Positions 1 through 6,929 of a stretch of 10,548 bases of DNA are shown here, piece by piece. The notes beneath the pieces were generated by a model. That model worked only from the letters and a program-made list of their open reading frames with translations. It made no database searches and was not told the DNA's origin. Position numbers and translations under genes: made by a program. Numbering within the stretch: the stretch's first letter is position 1; each line of letters starts with the position of its first letter. Source of the DNA: an uncultured Eubacteriales bacterium (GTDB lineage: Bacteria > Bacillota > Clostridia > Oscillospirales > CAG-272); assembly GCA_934462885.1 (NCBI GenBank), contig CAKSJC010000043.1, forward strand, positions 1 through 10,548. Reading direction: 5' to 3'.

Positions 1-68
1 AACATATAAAACTGATGTCCTGAACAAACAAAAAAACAATTAACCTTGGCTTTACGAAACAGCTTTAT

Positions 69-117
69 AAAAAATCCCGGGATAATTCGCATCTGCCGTT
101 ATCTCCGGGATTTTTTT
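69..117 (-). terminator. Rho-independent terminator, probably bidirectional
   Basis: A-rich arm 69-85 pairs with 99-116, with one unpaired base at 104 and a 13-nt loop (86-98). The GC core is TCCCGG/CCGGGA. A-run 69-74 becomes a U-run on the minus strand, so it ends the GH106-like gene whose stop lies at 135; T-run 111-117 would serve a plus-strand transcript as well. Bases 1-68 upstream hold nothing I can support. Confidence 0.85.
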
Positions 118-134
118 ATTTTTACCGCGCAGTT

Positions 135-2240
135 TTACTTTTTATCAAATATTCTGACTGTGCAAGCGGAATATTCTCCGCTTACACTCACGGAGTTTTC
201 TCCATCCGAAAGATATTCAGTGATATCGAATTCATACGGAGGATAAATAATCCTTGTTTTCCCCGTTCCGTTTACGGAAACATCACACGGAGAGTAAAGA
301 TTGTTAAACATAAGGAAAGCGCGTCTGCCCTCTTTTCTAAAGAAATCAAACGTCATTCGGTTTTCCGAAAGAGAGGTTATCGATACAATCTCATATTCAT
401 CGTCCGACGCGATCCTCGGAAGAGCGTCTTTATTTATACCTATAATAAGGGCAGAGTTCGGCGCGATATCCGCAGAATACGCGAATCCTCCGTCGCAAAG
501 CGAGGAGTTCTTTGCCTCTGTCGATCCGTTAAAAGGATTAAAAATAAACGCTTCACCAGGAATATCAGTAACAAGCTTTCCCACAATCTTTTCGTCTCCC
601 GTGTTTATCATAACGAAGAAATCGTATCCGCTTTTCGTAAGATGTGTAAATCTGAGGTTACCGTTTTGCTCTCCCTCAAAATAGGAGGTTTTCTTAACAT
701 GCTTTTTCAGTGTTCCGATAAAGTCGCTTCCTCTGTGCATTATTCCGCCGGAAGTCACAAACGCGCCTATCTTGCGGACTATCTCGGCATCAAGTCTGAG
801 CCTTCCGTCAATCAGAAGAATGCTATAAGAATATCTGTCTATATTTATCCTGCCGTCGCATACATCCGCCTTTTTCATGAAATCGTCAATTGTCAAATAA
901 TTGAACGAATATCCGTTTTCGACAAGATGAGACACCGGACGAATCGGTATATAGTCTTCCGAACACAAAACGGCTGCTTCGGGATTATTTGTTCCGGTTC
1001 CGTTCAGCCATGACATACGCTTTATATACGCAGCTGTTTTTTTAGCGTCAGCTCTCATTTCAGCAGTATATGAGTCTTTATTTGACTCCTCTTTTGAATA
1101 TGAGATGATATCAGGCACTACCGCACTGCACCCGAAAGAGAAAACGGTGTTCAGTGACCGCATCGTGTCAGCGGGAGTATTACCGAATATCGCCGCAGGG
1201 CATACCGCAGCAGAACGCGATATTCCCATATGTGACGCACAATCCGCGGCTGACTTTATTCCTGCCATGCTTTCCGTGTATATTTCACTCTTCGCATCAG
1301 ACGACACACCGAAATACTGCCCCGGAAAGTCAAAATACCTATATAAATGGCTGTCCGATATATCGACGGGATAACCTATATGCAGAACGCCATGCTCACG
1401 ACACCATTTTGACACACGCTCACCGTAGGATGAGGCTATGCGCCGTCTTACAGCGCAGGCTAATATATGCTGCGCTTCTCGGTACAATTTTTTATTTTCG
1501 GTTTCAAAAAGAAGCGCGGCTAAATGAGTAAATTCACCGCCTTCCTCAATAAAGTCCTCGATGAATCCGTAACTCCACGGAATCTCGCGGCGTGCGGCGT
1601 CAATTTCAACCGCACATGACGGCGCTTTATCGAAAAATCCCGCAACGGTTTTCCCGAAAAAGCGCGAAAGTTTTGAGTAATACGGCTCAAGAGAAGCGTT
1701 TACAAACATTTCGGTTACCGACGGATTCATAAAATCAACAGCACCGCCGTTTTTATATCCCATTACCAGATAGTATCCGCCGTATCCTTGCTCTTCTCCG
1801 AGCCTTATATCGGTCATCTTACCGTTTTCAAGCTTAACAAATATCTTAAAGGCTAAGTCCTCGTCATCCGGTACTTTTACAGTCTCAGGGACTGCGTACA
1901 GAATTCTCGCCATTGCTCTTTTTTCGCTTGAACCAAGAACAGCTAAAGAACTTTGTTCCATTCTTGCGGCGTCGGCAGAGAAAAATACCGTCATGAATCT
2001 TCTCTCAGCCTCTTCAAGCAACCGTTCAAGAAGAGAAAAATAACTATCTGAAAGATATTCGATATCGCATATAAACTTCTTTTCAGGCGATATCACAACA
2101 GAATCGATTCCTCTTTTATGAAAATCGTCAAGCTGTCTTATGAGCTCATCTTCCGTAACCTTACAGTCGAGAGACCATATCGGAATAGGCGAATATGTAT
2201 TCTCTGTTCTTTTCCATATATCACATAAAATATCAAACAT
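135..2240 (-). CDS. GH106-like glycoside hydrolase family protein, possibly inactive
   Basis: The 701-residue protein has no visible signal peptide, so it is probably cytoplasmic. Seen: an N-terminal barrel-like part with the pattern 'PIWSLDCK...DELIRQLDDFHKRGID' (residues 19-46) and 'YLSDSYFSLLERLLEEAER' (62-80). A middle section around 405-500 ('MSWLNGTG', 'PEAAVLCSEDYIPIRPVSHL', 'AFVTSGG') follows. The C-terminal beta domain (about 640-700) contains 'DVSVNGTG', 'YPPYEFDITEYLSDGENS'. From memory of the family, these match large GH106 (alpha-L-rhamnosidase-type) proteins, which are usually longer (about 900-1100 residues). Where I recall GFFTDEP in relatives, this protein has GFFDKAP (201-207), and other acidic motifs look changed too, so activity is doubtful. 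ATG at 2240 is fixed by an in-frame stop 9 bases upstream; the ribosome site is weak, unlike its neighbours. It has its own promoter and terminator. The family assignment is fairly sure; substrate and activity are unknown. Confidence 0.8.
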   Translation of the reverse strand: MFDILCDIWKRTENTYSPIPIWSLDCKVTEDELIRQLDDFHKRGIDSVVISPEKKFICDIEYLSDSYFSLLERLLEEAERRFMTVFFSADAARMEQSSLAVLGSSEKRAMARILYAVPETVKVPDDEDLAFKIFVKLENGKMTDIRLGEEQGYGGYYLVMGYKNGGAVDFMNPSVTEMFVNASLEPYYSKLSRFFGKTVAGFFDKAPSCAVEIDAARREIPWSYGFIEDFIEEGGEFTHLAALLFETENKKLYREAQHILACAVRRRIASSYGERVSKWCREHGVLHIGYPVDISDSHLYRYFDFPGQYFGVSSDAKSEIYTESMAGIKSAADCASHMGISRSAAVCPAAIFGNTPADTMRSLNTVFSFGCSAVVPDIISYSKEESNKDSYTAEMRADAKKTAAYIKRMSWLNGTGTNNPEAAVLCSEDYIPIRPVSHLVENGYSFNYLTIDDFMKKADVCDGRINIDRYSYSILLIDGRLRLDAEIVRKIGAFVTSGGIMHRGSDFIGTLKKHVKKTSYFEGEQNGNLRFTHLTKSGYDFFVMINTGDEKIVGKLVTDIPGEAFIFNPFNGSTEAKNSSLCDGGFAYSADIAPNSALIIGINKDALPRIASDDEYEIVSITSLSENRMTFDFFRKEGRRAFLMFNNLYSPCDVSVNGTGKTRIIYPPYEFDITEYLSDGENSVSVSGEYSACTVRIFDKK

Positions 2241-2282
2241 TTTTCGTTACCGCATTTTTTCTTTCAACATAAATTTACTTTA

Positions 2283-2311
2283 ATTATAACTCATCATCCC
2301 GTATAATTCAA
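2283..2311 (-). promoter_or_regulatory. Sigma-A-type promoter of the GH106-like gene
   Basis: On the minus strand, -35 TTGAAT (2306-2311) and -10 TATAAT (2283-2288) are separated by 17 bases. The predicted start near 2276 gives a leader of about 36 nt before the ATG at 2240. It lies between the terminator of the upstream M14-fold gene and the gene it serves, which makes the two genes separate transcription units. Confidence 0.7.
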
Positions 2312-2340
2312 GTGCGCAAAAGATTTATTGCGGTATCAAA

Positions 2341-2387
2341 TAAAAAATCGGAGAGCGCTATGCCCGAGCCATATCCGCTCTCCGATT
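2341..2387 (-). terminator. Rho-independent terminator of the M14-fold gene
   Basis: A perfect 12-bp inverted repeat, AATCGGAGAGCG (2346-2357) with CGCTCTCCGATT (2376-2387), encloses an 18-nt loop that can pair further (TATG/CATA). A-run 2342-2347 reads as a U-run on the minus strand. It starts 23 bases after the stop of the 2410-3315 gene. Confidence 0.88.
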
Positions 2388-2409
2388 CTCAATTGTTATA
2401 TCTTATCTG

Positions 2410-3315
2410 TCATATAAGAACCCCTGTGCTGAAAAGGACTTCTCTGAAAGCCGCGTATGCTTTTATATATTCTTCGCTGTCTGTCGGTCTGTCTTCGCCT
2501 TCCGCTATACATCCACATGAAAACGCCGGCTTTTTTAGCTGCCTTATAAAGAAATCCGTAAGAGTTCCGAAATTGCGATCGTTTTCAAACGCTTTTGAAA
2601 GAGTCGTACCGCTCATGCGTGAGATCAGTCTGCCCATTGCCATAGAGCGCGTTGCGGTAAGTCCGCCGGAGGAGCATATTATTCGGCTGTCGTCAACTCC
2701 AAAAGACAGCACGGTTTCTATCTCATCAAACATTCGCAGGTAACTGCACAGACATTCACATTCCGGCTCACTTTCAGGTGATAAACCGTCACGCTCTTCC
2801 GCTCTCTCGCTCTTTGTAAAGTTATGCCAAAGATCAACTCCTCTGGCGTTATACCCCCAATCCGAGAAATCTTCACCACCGTTTATGCTAAACAGCCTGT
2901 CCCCACCCGGTATTCCGTCAACTCCGTTCTTTCTGATAAACGCTCCATCCGGATTCAAAAGCGGAACTATGTGTATGGTTCTGTTTTCATAAAGATACGG
3001 CATACTTATATTGTACAGCCTTTTCCCGTTTTCAAGAAACTCCGCGTAATCAAAAATAAATCTCATAAGAACACTCGGTGTTATCACGTCATATCCGCGT
3101 ATCCCGCCAACATACATAACCCCTTTGTTTGACATAGAATTCCCCGCTGTTATAACAGGTATACTCCTCCCGAGAACGCTTTTTCCTAAGCTTCCGACCT
3201 TTACCGTCTTATATCTTTGTACTAGTATTTCAAGAGCTTCACCAAGCTTTTCATATTCAGAAAGTTTTTGATAATTGATCTTTGAAATATCTGCCATATA
3301 CGTTGTTTCGGTCAT
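2410..3315 (-). CDS. M14 carboxypeptidase-fold protein lacking catalytic residues
   Basis: The 301-residue protein follows the layout of bacterial M14 peptidases of the gamma-D-glutamyl-diamino-acid type: 'VGSLGKSVLGRSIPVI' (40-55), 'LLNPDGAFI' (119-127), 'YNARGVDLWHNF' (155-166), 'SEPECECL' (182-189) and 'FFIRQLKKPAF' (255-265). Active relatives cleave cell-wall peptides using zinc bound by His, Glu and His, plus a catalytic Glu and a substrate-binding Arg. Aligning by eye, His-x-x-Glu becomes Arg73...Asp76, the second His becomes Gly206, the catalytic Glu becomes Gly268, and Asn-Arg becomes Trp163-His164. All key positions are therefore changed although the frame is intact. No signal peptide is visible. 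ATG at 3315 has GGGAGGA (3321-3327) 5 bases upstream, an excellent ribosome site. I infer a pseudoenzyme with a binding or structural role; the ligand is unknown. The fold assignment is firm, the loss of activity likely. Confidence 0.85.
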   Translation of the reverse strand: MTETTYMADISKINYQKLSEYEKLGEALEILVQRYKTVKVGSLGKSVLGRSIPVITAGNSMSNKGVMYVGGIRGYDVITPSVLMRFIFDYAEFLENGKRLYNISMPYLYENRTIHIVPLLNPDGAFIRKNGVDGIPGGDRLFSINGGEDFSDWGYNARGVDLWHNFTKSERAEERDGLSPESEPECECLCSYLRMFDEIETVLSFGVDDSRIICSSGGLTATRSMAMGRLISRMSGTTLSKAFENDRNFGTLTDFFIRQLKKPAFSCGCIAEGEDRPTDSEEYIKAYAAFREVLFSTGVLI

Positions 3316-3462
3316 ATGTATCCTCCCACATTATTATGTTTCATTTAATACGGATAAAATATTTTGAAATCACTGAAGTATTCCTCGTACTTTATGTAAA
3401 GTTACACTGCCTAATTATATGAAAAAAGAATTCTCATTATTACTGTTGTTTACAAAAAAAAC

Positions 3463-3492
3463 TGGAAATTCGCGTCGCAAAAATGATATCAT
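3463..3492 (+). promoter_or_regulatory. Extended -10 promoter of the six-helix membrane protein gene
   Basis: TGGAAA (3463-3468) lies 18 bases before TATCAT (3487-3492), which is preceded by TG at 3484-3485, giving an extended -10. The predicted start near 3499 leaves a leader of about 38 nt before the ATG at 3537. The -35 match is only partial. Confidence 0.55.
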
Positions 3493-3526
3493 ATTGTGAA
3501 AACGAGCATACCATATCCCTTTTTTC

Positions 3527-3531
3527 GGAGG
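3527..3531 (+). promoter_or_regulatory. Ribosome binding site fixing the start at 3537
   Basis: GGAGG sits 5 bases before the ATG at 3537. An in-frame ATG at 3483 has no such site and falls upstream of the -10 box of the predicted promoter, so 3537 is preferred. Confidence 0.85.
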
Positions 3532-3536
3532 ATAAA

Positions 3537-4241
3537 ATGAACGAAAAAAATATCAGCACAAAAAATTTCTACATTTTTTTGGCAGCGTTTTTTACCGCTT
3601 TGACCGTTATATCACGTTTGTCGTCATATTTTTATTCATTCACTTACACCGATATAACGTTTCCCGATTGGGTTCCGACCGTTTTTCACACCATATCTCT
3701 CGTTTCGGTCTGTGCGGAACTCGCTCTCTCCTTTGCCGCAATCTCCTACTCTTCATTTAATCTGCCCTCTCCTCATCCTCTCATAACGTTTATTTTAACA
3801 TCGGCGTTTTCTCTCGCCGACTCGATGATCAAGCTCCTTATCGACTGTTTGACAAATTCTCTCGATGAATACGGTATGCTTGCGCTTGTCTATATTCTTC
3901 TTCAGTTTGCGTACAGGCTTGTTTTGCTAATACTGTCACTTCTTATCTCACGTGCCTTTATACTTAAGAAAAAAAGCACGGAAGCTGAGAAATCGGCAAA
4001 ATATTCGGAAAAACGCGCCGCTTGTTTTTCCGTACTCCTTCTTTTCGCGACTCAGCTTGCATCAGAAGTATCTTATCTAATCAAATTTCTAAATACTTAT
4101 TCGAACATAACTTCCGCCGAAACATTATCAATAATAGGTTCTTTTATACGCATAATCACGGTATACGGAATCGCGGCTGTGATCATTTCTCTCTCGTTTA
4201 TTTCTTTTTTCGGCAAATCGTGTACAAAAAATGAGACATAA
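3537..4241 (+). CDS. Six-helix integral membrane protein of unknown function
   Basis: I do not recognise a family. The 234-residue protein shows six hydrophobic stretches, at about 11-34, 48-72, 81-104, 113-142, 159-184 and 197-225. A basic cytoplasmic-looking loop (about 143-160: KKKSTEAEKSAKYSEKR) separates helices four and five. By the positive-inside pattern, both ends would lie in the cytoplasm. No catalytic motif, nucleotide-binding motif or clear transport signature was seen. It is the first of two plus-strand genes; the next, a lipoprotein foldase, starts 125 bases later with its own promoter and no terminator in between, so some read-through is possible. It could be a small membrane regulator or transporter accessory, but nothing decides this. 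Confidence 0.75.
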   Translation: MNEKNISTKNFYIFLAAFFTALTVISRLSSYFYSFTYTDITFPDWVPTVFHTISLVSVCAELALSFAAISYSSFNLPSPHPLITFILTSAFSLADSMIKLLIDCLTNSLDEYGMLALVYILLQFAYRLVLLILSLLISRAFILKKKSTEAEKSAKYSEKRAACFSVLLLFATQLASEVSYLIKFLNTYSNITSAETLSIIGSFIRIITVYGIAAVIISLSFISFFGKSCTKNET

Positions 4242-4262
4242 CTGAAATTTTGATGAAACTCC

Positions 4263-4291
4263 TTGAAAAAAAGCTTAAACTATGATATCAT
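4263..4291 (+). promoter_or_regulatory. Strong extended -10 promoter of the lipoprotein foldase gene
   Basis: TTGAAA (4263-4268) and TATCAT (4286-4291) are separated by 17 bases, with TG at 4283-4284 forming an extended -10. The predicted start is near 4298, giving a leader of about 69 nt. That leader contains a small stem, GCCGA (4336-4340) with TCGGC (4347-4351), ending five bases before the ribosome site. Confidence 0.75.
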
Positions 4292-4355
4292 AAATTTATA
4301 TTTAATAATTAAAATTCCTTTTTGATTAATTTAATGCCGATTAAGGTCGGCTTTC

Positions 4356-4360
4356 GGAGA
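4356..4360 (+). promoter_or_regulatory. Ribosome binding site fixing the lipoprotein start at 4367
   Basis: GGAGA lies 6 bases before ATG 4367, and translation from there begins with a clean lipoprotein signal (MKKIIALASS). The in-frame ATG at 4322 would put 15 extra residues before the signal peptide and has no ribosome site, so it is rejected. Confidence 0.85.
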
Positions 4361-4366
4361 TTTAAT

Positions 4367-5440
4367 ATGAAAAAAATTATTGCCCTTGCTTCTTCGGCTA
4401 TTCTGCTTTGCGCTTCGTTTGTTTCATGCGGATCAAATGAAAAAATGCTGACGTATCGCTACAATTACGATCTTTCTGAATATATCGAACTTTCCGACTA
4501 CAAAGGTATCCCCGCAGAAGCGTACAAAGTAAACGTCACCGATGAAGACATTGACAGACAGGTGCTCGCAACGCGTTCTTATTATTCAAAGCTCCATGAT
4601 GTTACCGACCGCGGCGCACAGTTTGCCGATACCGTTTACATTGATTATGTAGGTACCATAGACGGAGAAGAATTTGAAGGCGGAAGCGATAACGACTGTG
4701 AGTTGACTCTCGGAACCGGAACGTTCTTTGAAGGATTTGAAGAATCCATATTGGGCGTCCGCGCCGGAGAAACGGTTTCAGTTGATCTTACATTCCCCGA
4801 TCCGTATCTTGAATATCCGACTTTGGCCGGAAAAACCGCTCATTTCGAAATAAAAGTCAACACGGTCTCCGAACAGGAGCTTCCCGAACTTAACGAGGAT
4901 TTCGTTCGAGGATACTTGGGCTTTGATTCTCTTGACGAATACAAGGAAAACGTAAGAAAAACCATAGAAAATTACCGCGAAAATCTCTCTGCGGAATATG
5001 TAAAAACCCAGACATGGGACTACATTCTTGAAAACACGAAAGTTATAAAATATCCGGATGAGGAATACAATTACGCATACTCGTCTTTTGTCGATTATAT
5101 CAAGGCAAAAGCTGCTTCAAGCGGAGTCACCTATGAGGCATACGTTGAAGTATTCTTTGATATGACCACTGAAGAATTTGAACTCGGCGCAACTGAGCTT
5201 GCAGAACAGGGTGTAAAAGAGGACATGATCTGTTATGCGATAGCGCGTTCCGAAAATCTCACCATCGACGACAAGGAATATAAAGAGCGTGCCACTGCCT
5301 ATGCCAAAGAAAATTTTGACATGGATTTTGAGGAATTTGAAAAAACTTACTCAAAAGAAACAATACTCGAACAACTTATGATTGAAAAAGTCAAGGATTT
5401 CGTAGCCGAGAACGCCGATATTACATATGTTGAGGAATAG
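4367..5440 (+). CDS. Trigger-factor-like FKBP peptidyl-prolyl isomerase lipoprotein
   Basis: This is a predicted membrane-anchored extracytoplasmic foldase of 357 residues. Residues 1-20 are a lipoprotein signal peptide (MKK, then a hydrophobic stretch) with Cys21 in the FVSC box as the lipidation site. Residues about 84-165 match the FKBP-type domain of trigger factor: 'DTVYIDYVGTIDGEEFEGG' (88-106), 'LGTGTFFEGFEESILGVRAG' (115-134), 'LTFPDPY' (141-147), 'LAGKTAHFEIKV' (153-164), then 'ELPELNEDFV'. Residues about 185-350 are mostly helical and acidic, like the trigger-factor C-terminal chaperone region. The ribosome-binding N-terminal domain of cytosolic trigger factor is absent, which fits a role outside the membrane, folding secreted proteins. 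It is transcribed from its own promoter and followed by a perfect hairpin terminator. Family sure; client proteins unknown. Confidence 0.92.
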   Translation: MKKIIALASSAILLCASFVSCGSNEKMLTYRYNYDLSEYIELSDYKGIPAEAYKVNVTDEDIDRQVLATRSYYSKLHDVTDRGAQFADTVYIDYVGTIDGEEFEGGSDNDCELTLGTGTFFEGFEESILGVRAGETVSVDLTFPDPYLEYPTLAGKTAHFEIKVNTVSEQELPELNEDFVRGYLGFDSLDEYKENVRKTIENYRENLSAEYVKTQTWDYILENTKVIKYPDEEYNYAYSSFVDYIKAKAASSGVTYEAYVEVFFDMTTEEFELGATELAEQGVKEDMICYAIARSENLTIDDKEYKERATAYAKENFDMDFEEFEKTYSKETILEQLMIEKVKDFVAENADITYVEE

Positions 5441-5505
5441 CAGAAAAACGACGTTATCTTTTATAAAACTAATTTTGATATACCTTGTTAAATAAATATG
5501 TTATT

Positions 5506-5545
5506 AAAAGAAGGACGAACAAAAAATAAACTTCGTCCTTCTTTT
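5506..5545 (+). terminator. Perfect 14-bp terminator shared by convergent units
   Basis: Arms 5506-5519 and 5532-5545 pair perfectly over 14 bp with a 12-nt loop; each strand reads a short U-run at its 3' arm (TTTT). It lies 66 bases after the lipoprotein gene stop. It is also the first good terminator for the converging alcohol dehydrogenase unit, whose stop is at 5706, so it probably works in both directions. Confidence 0.85.
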
Positions 5546-5597
5546 ATAGCGTTCCCAACTTTTATGCCGTTTTCACAATCCATACTTTTACAGAACA

Positions 5598-5606
5598 TGT
5601 TATAAT
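5598..5606 (+). promoter_or_regulatory. Possible isolated extended -10 element facing the ADH gene
   Basis: TGT-TATAAT (5598-5606) is a perfect extended -10 in the gap between two convergent genes, without a -35 match 17 bases upstream. No plus-strand gene follows, so a transcript would run antisense into the alcohol dehydrogenase gene. It may be a chance match in AT-rich DNA. Confidence 0.3.
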
Positions 5607-5681
5607 ATATTCGCTTTTTGCGGTATGCACATTTATTTAAGTTATTTTCACCTTAAAATAAACTCAAACCTATCAGCATAA

Positions 5682-5706
5682 ACGTTTGAAATAAGCCTTC
5701 GAACGT
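5682..5706 (-). repeat. Inverted repeat at the ADH stop codon
   Basis: ACGTTTGAA (5682-5690) and TTCGAACGT (5698-5706) form a 9-bp inverted repeat with one mismatch (wobble on the plus strand) and a 7-nt loop, touching the TGA stop of the dehydrogenase. No U-run follows on the minus strand, so it is at best a weak terminator or an RNA 3' stem. Confidence 0.4.
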
Positions 5707-6842
5707 CATTTTTCGCCGAAAGCGCTCGCATATATCTCCGACATTTCTTCTCTTGATATAACATACGGACTGTTTTTATAATTTCCGGCGCCGGCTACCC
5801 TGTCAATGAGTTTTTCGCGCTCTTGTTTATCTATCGAAAGATTTACGCCGCTCTTTTCCGGAATCATTTCCGCCATTTTTGAAGGTTCGACGCCGATATA
5901 ATCTGCGATCTTCTTTATTCTGTGCTCCCCCTCCGGAGTTTTCATGTTATAATTTATAAACTCTCCTTCAAATATAGCGCAAGCTCTTCCGTGCGGAACG
6001 CCGCGCGTAAGCGTGATGCTGTATCCGAGAGGATGCGGGAAGCCGGTTCCGGTATAATCTATCGCAATCCCTGCGGCACACGCGGCATACATAAGCCTCT
6101 CTCTTTGCTTTGCCGTGAATCCTCCCACATCGCGATCGCCTTCTGAATCCGCTCCGCGGAAAATAACGTCCCAAACCTCGCGCGCGGCATAAAGAGCAGC
6201 TTCTTCCGATTTTTCCGTTGATTTCGGAGACAAATACGACTCAAGCGCATGCGCAAGGGCGTCAAGCGCGGTCGAAATCGTATAGTTTTCCGAAAGAGTC
6301 TTTGTAAACTTCGGGCAAACAAACGAATACTTTGCATAAGAACTCGGAGATTTATACGTCTTTTTACGTTCTCCTCCGTCAATCGTGAGTACGGAATAAC
6401 GGCACGCCTCGCTCCCGGTTCCCGCTGTGGTAGGTATCTCTATTACGGGCAGACTTTCATTTATGCGCAGCGTGTCATCATAAATATCCATTACTCCGCA
6501 CATGGGATTTGCAGCATAAGCCGCTACTGCTTTTGCCGAGTCAAGAGCCGAGCCTCCGCCTATTCCTATAACAAAATCGCATAGTTCCCGCCTTGCTGTT
6601 TCTCCGGCTTCATGGCACAGTGAAGCCGGAGGATTTTCCGGTATTCGCGCAAAACGCACGTATGTGCATCCTGCTTTCAAGAGAGCCAAGCGCACCGCTT
6701 CAAAAGCCCCCGACTTATCAGCCGAATGCTTTCCGGACACGATAATAGCTCGTTTCCCGCATTTTGAGAATAACTCGCAGTTTTCTTCTATCGCATTGTT
6801 TCCGCAAATTATTTTAACAGGTTTATGAGTCGAAAAATCCAT
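5706..6842 (-). CDS. Iron-containing (group III) alcohol dehydrogenase
   Basis: A 378-residue NAD(P)-dependent metal alcohol dehydrogenase, cytoplasmic, of usual family length, that would interconvert an aldehyde or ketone with an alcohol. The nucleotide-binding half shows 'GIGGGSALDSAKA' (93-105) and 'IPTTAGTGSEA' (136-146). The metal site is visible as Asp194 and His198 in 'TALDALAHALESYLS', His270 in 'GFPHPLGYSI' and His284 in 'GVPHGRACAI'. The 14-residue spacing between the last two matches the family ligands. ATG 6842 has GGAGGG 4 bases upstream. It lies 76 bases downstream of a LysR-type regulator on the same strand, with a LysR-type box in the gap, so regulation by that neighbour is likely (inference). 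The natural substrate cannot be told from sequence; no adjacent pathway gene points to one. Confidence 0.93.
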   Translation of the reverse strand: MDFSTHKPVKIICGNNAIEENCELFSKCGKRAIIVSGKHSADKSGAFEAVRLALLKAGCTYVRFARIPENPPASLCHEAGETARRELCDFVIGIGGGSALDSAKAVAAYAANPMCGVMDIYDDTLRINESLPVIEIPTTAGTGSEACRYSVLTIDGGERKKTYKSPSSYAKYSFVCPKFTKTLSENYTISTALDALAHALESYLSPKSTEKSEEAALYAAREVWDVIFRGADSEGDRDVGGFTAKQRERLMYAACAAGIAIDYTGTGFPHPLGYSITLTRGVPHGRACAIFEGEFINYNMKTPEGEHRIKKIADYIGVEPSKMAEMIPEKSGVNLSIDKQEREKLIDRVAGAGNYKNSPYVISREEMSEIYASAFGEK

Positions 6843-6914
6843 ATTTCCCTCCGCTTTTGTTTTATTTTTTAGTTTGACATATCAGATTTATCTTAAACAA
6901 CACATGTTCCGCCA

Positions 6915-6929
6915 ATACTTATGAAGTAT
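6915..6929 (-). promoter_or_regulatory. LysR-type box ATAC-N7-GTAT before the ADH gene
   Basis: ATACTT (6915-6920) and AAGTAT (6924-6929) form a perfect 6-3-6 palindrome containing ATAC-N7-GTAT and T-N11-A, the classic LysR-family recognition pattern. It overlaps the stop codon of the LysR gene (6919-6921) and is centred about 80 bases before the dehydrogenase ATG. No strong promoter lies between, only a poor candidate near 6876-6881, which suits an activator-dependent promoter. Binding is inferred. Confidence 0.55.

Noticed and set aside
301..1531. Several plus-strand open frames opposite the GH106-like gene
   Set aside because: They lie wholly antisense to a well-supported gene, lack ribosome sites and give low-complexity or basic peptides with no family resemblance.
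3414..3419. TATAAT on the minus strand as the promoter of the M14-fold gene
   Set aside because: No acceptable -35 lies 16 to 18 bases upstream and there is no TG extension, so it is not listed as a feature; the real promoter was not found.
4322..4366. Upstream in-frame start for the lipoprotein
   Set aside because: It would place 15 residues before a clean lipoprotein signal, and the ribosome site sits before 4367 instead.
5922..6584. Open frames in other phases over the alcohol dehydrogenase gene
   Set aside because: They overlap a protein with clear dehydrogenase motifs and are rich in Arg and Ser as expected for out-of-frame reading.
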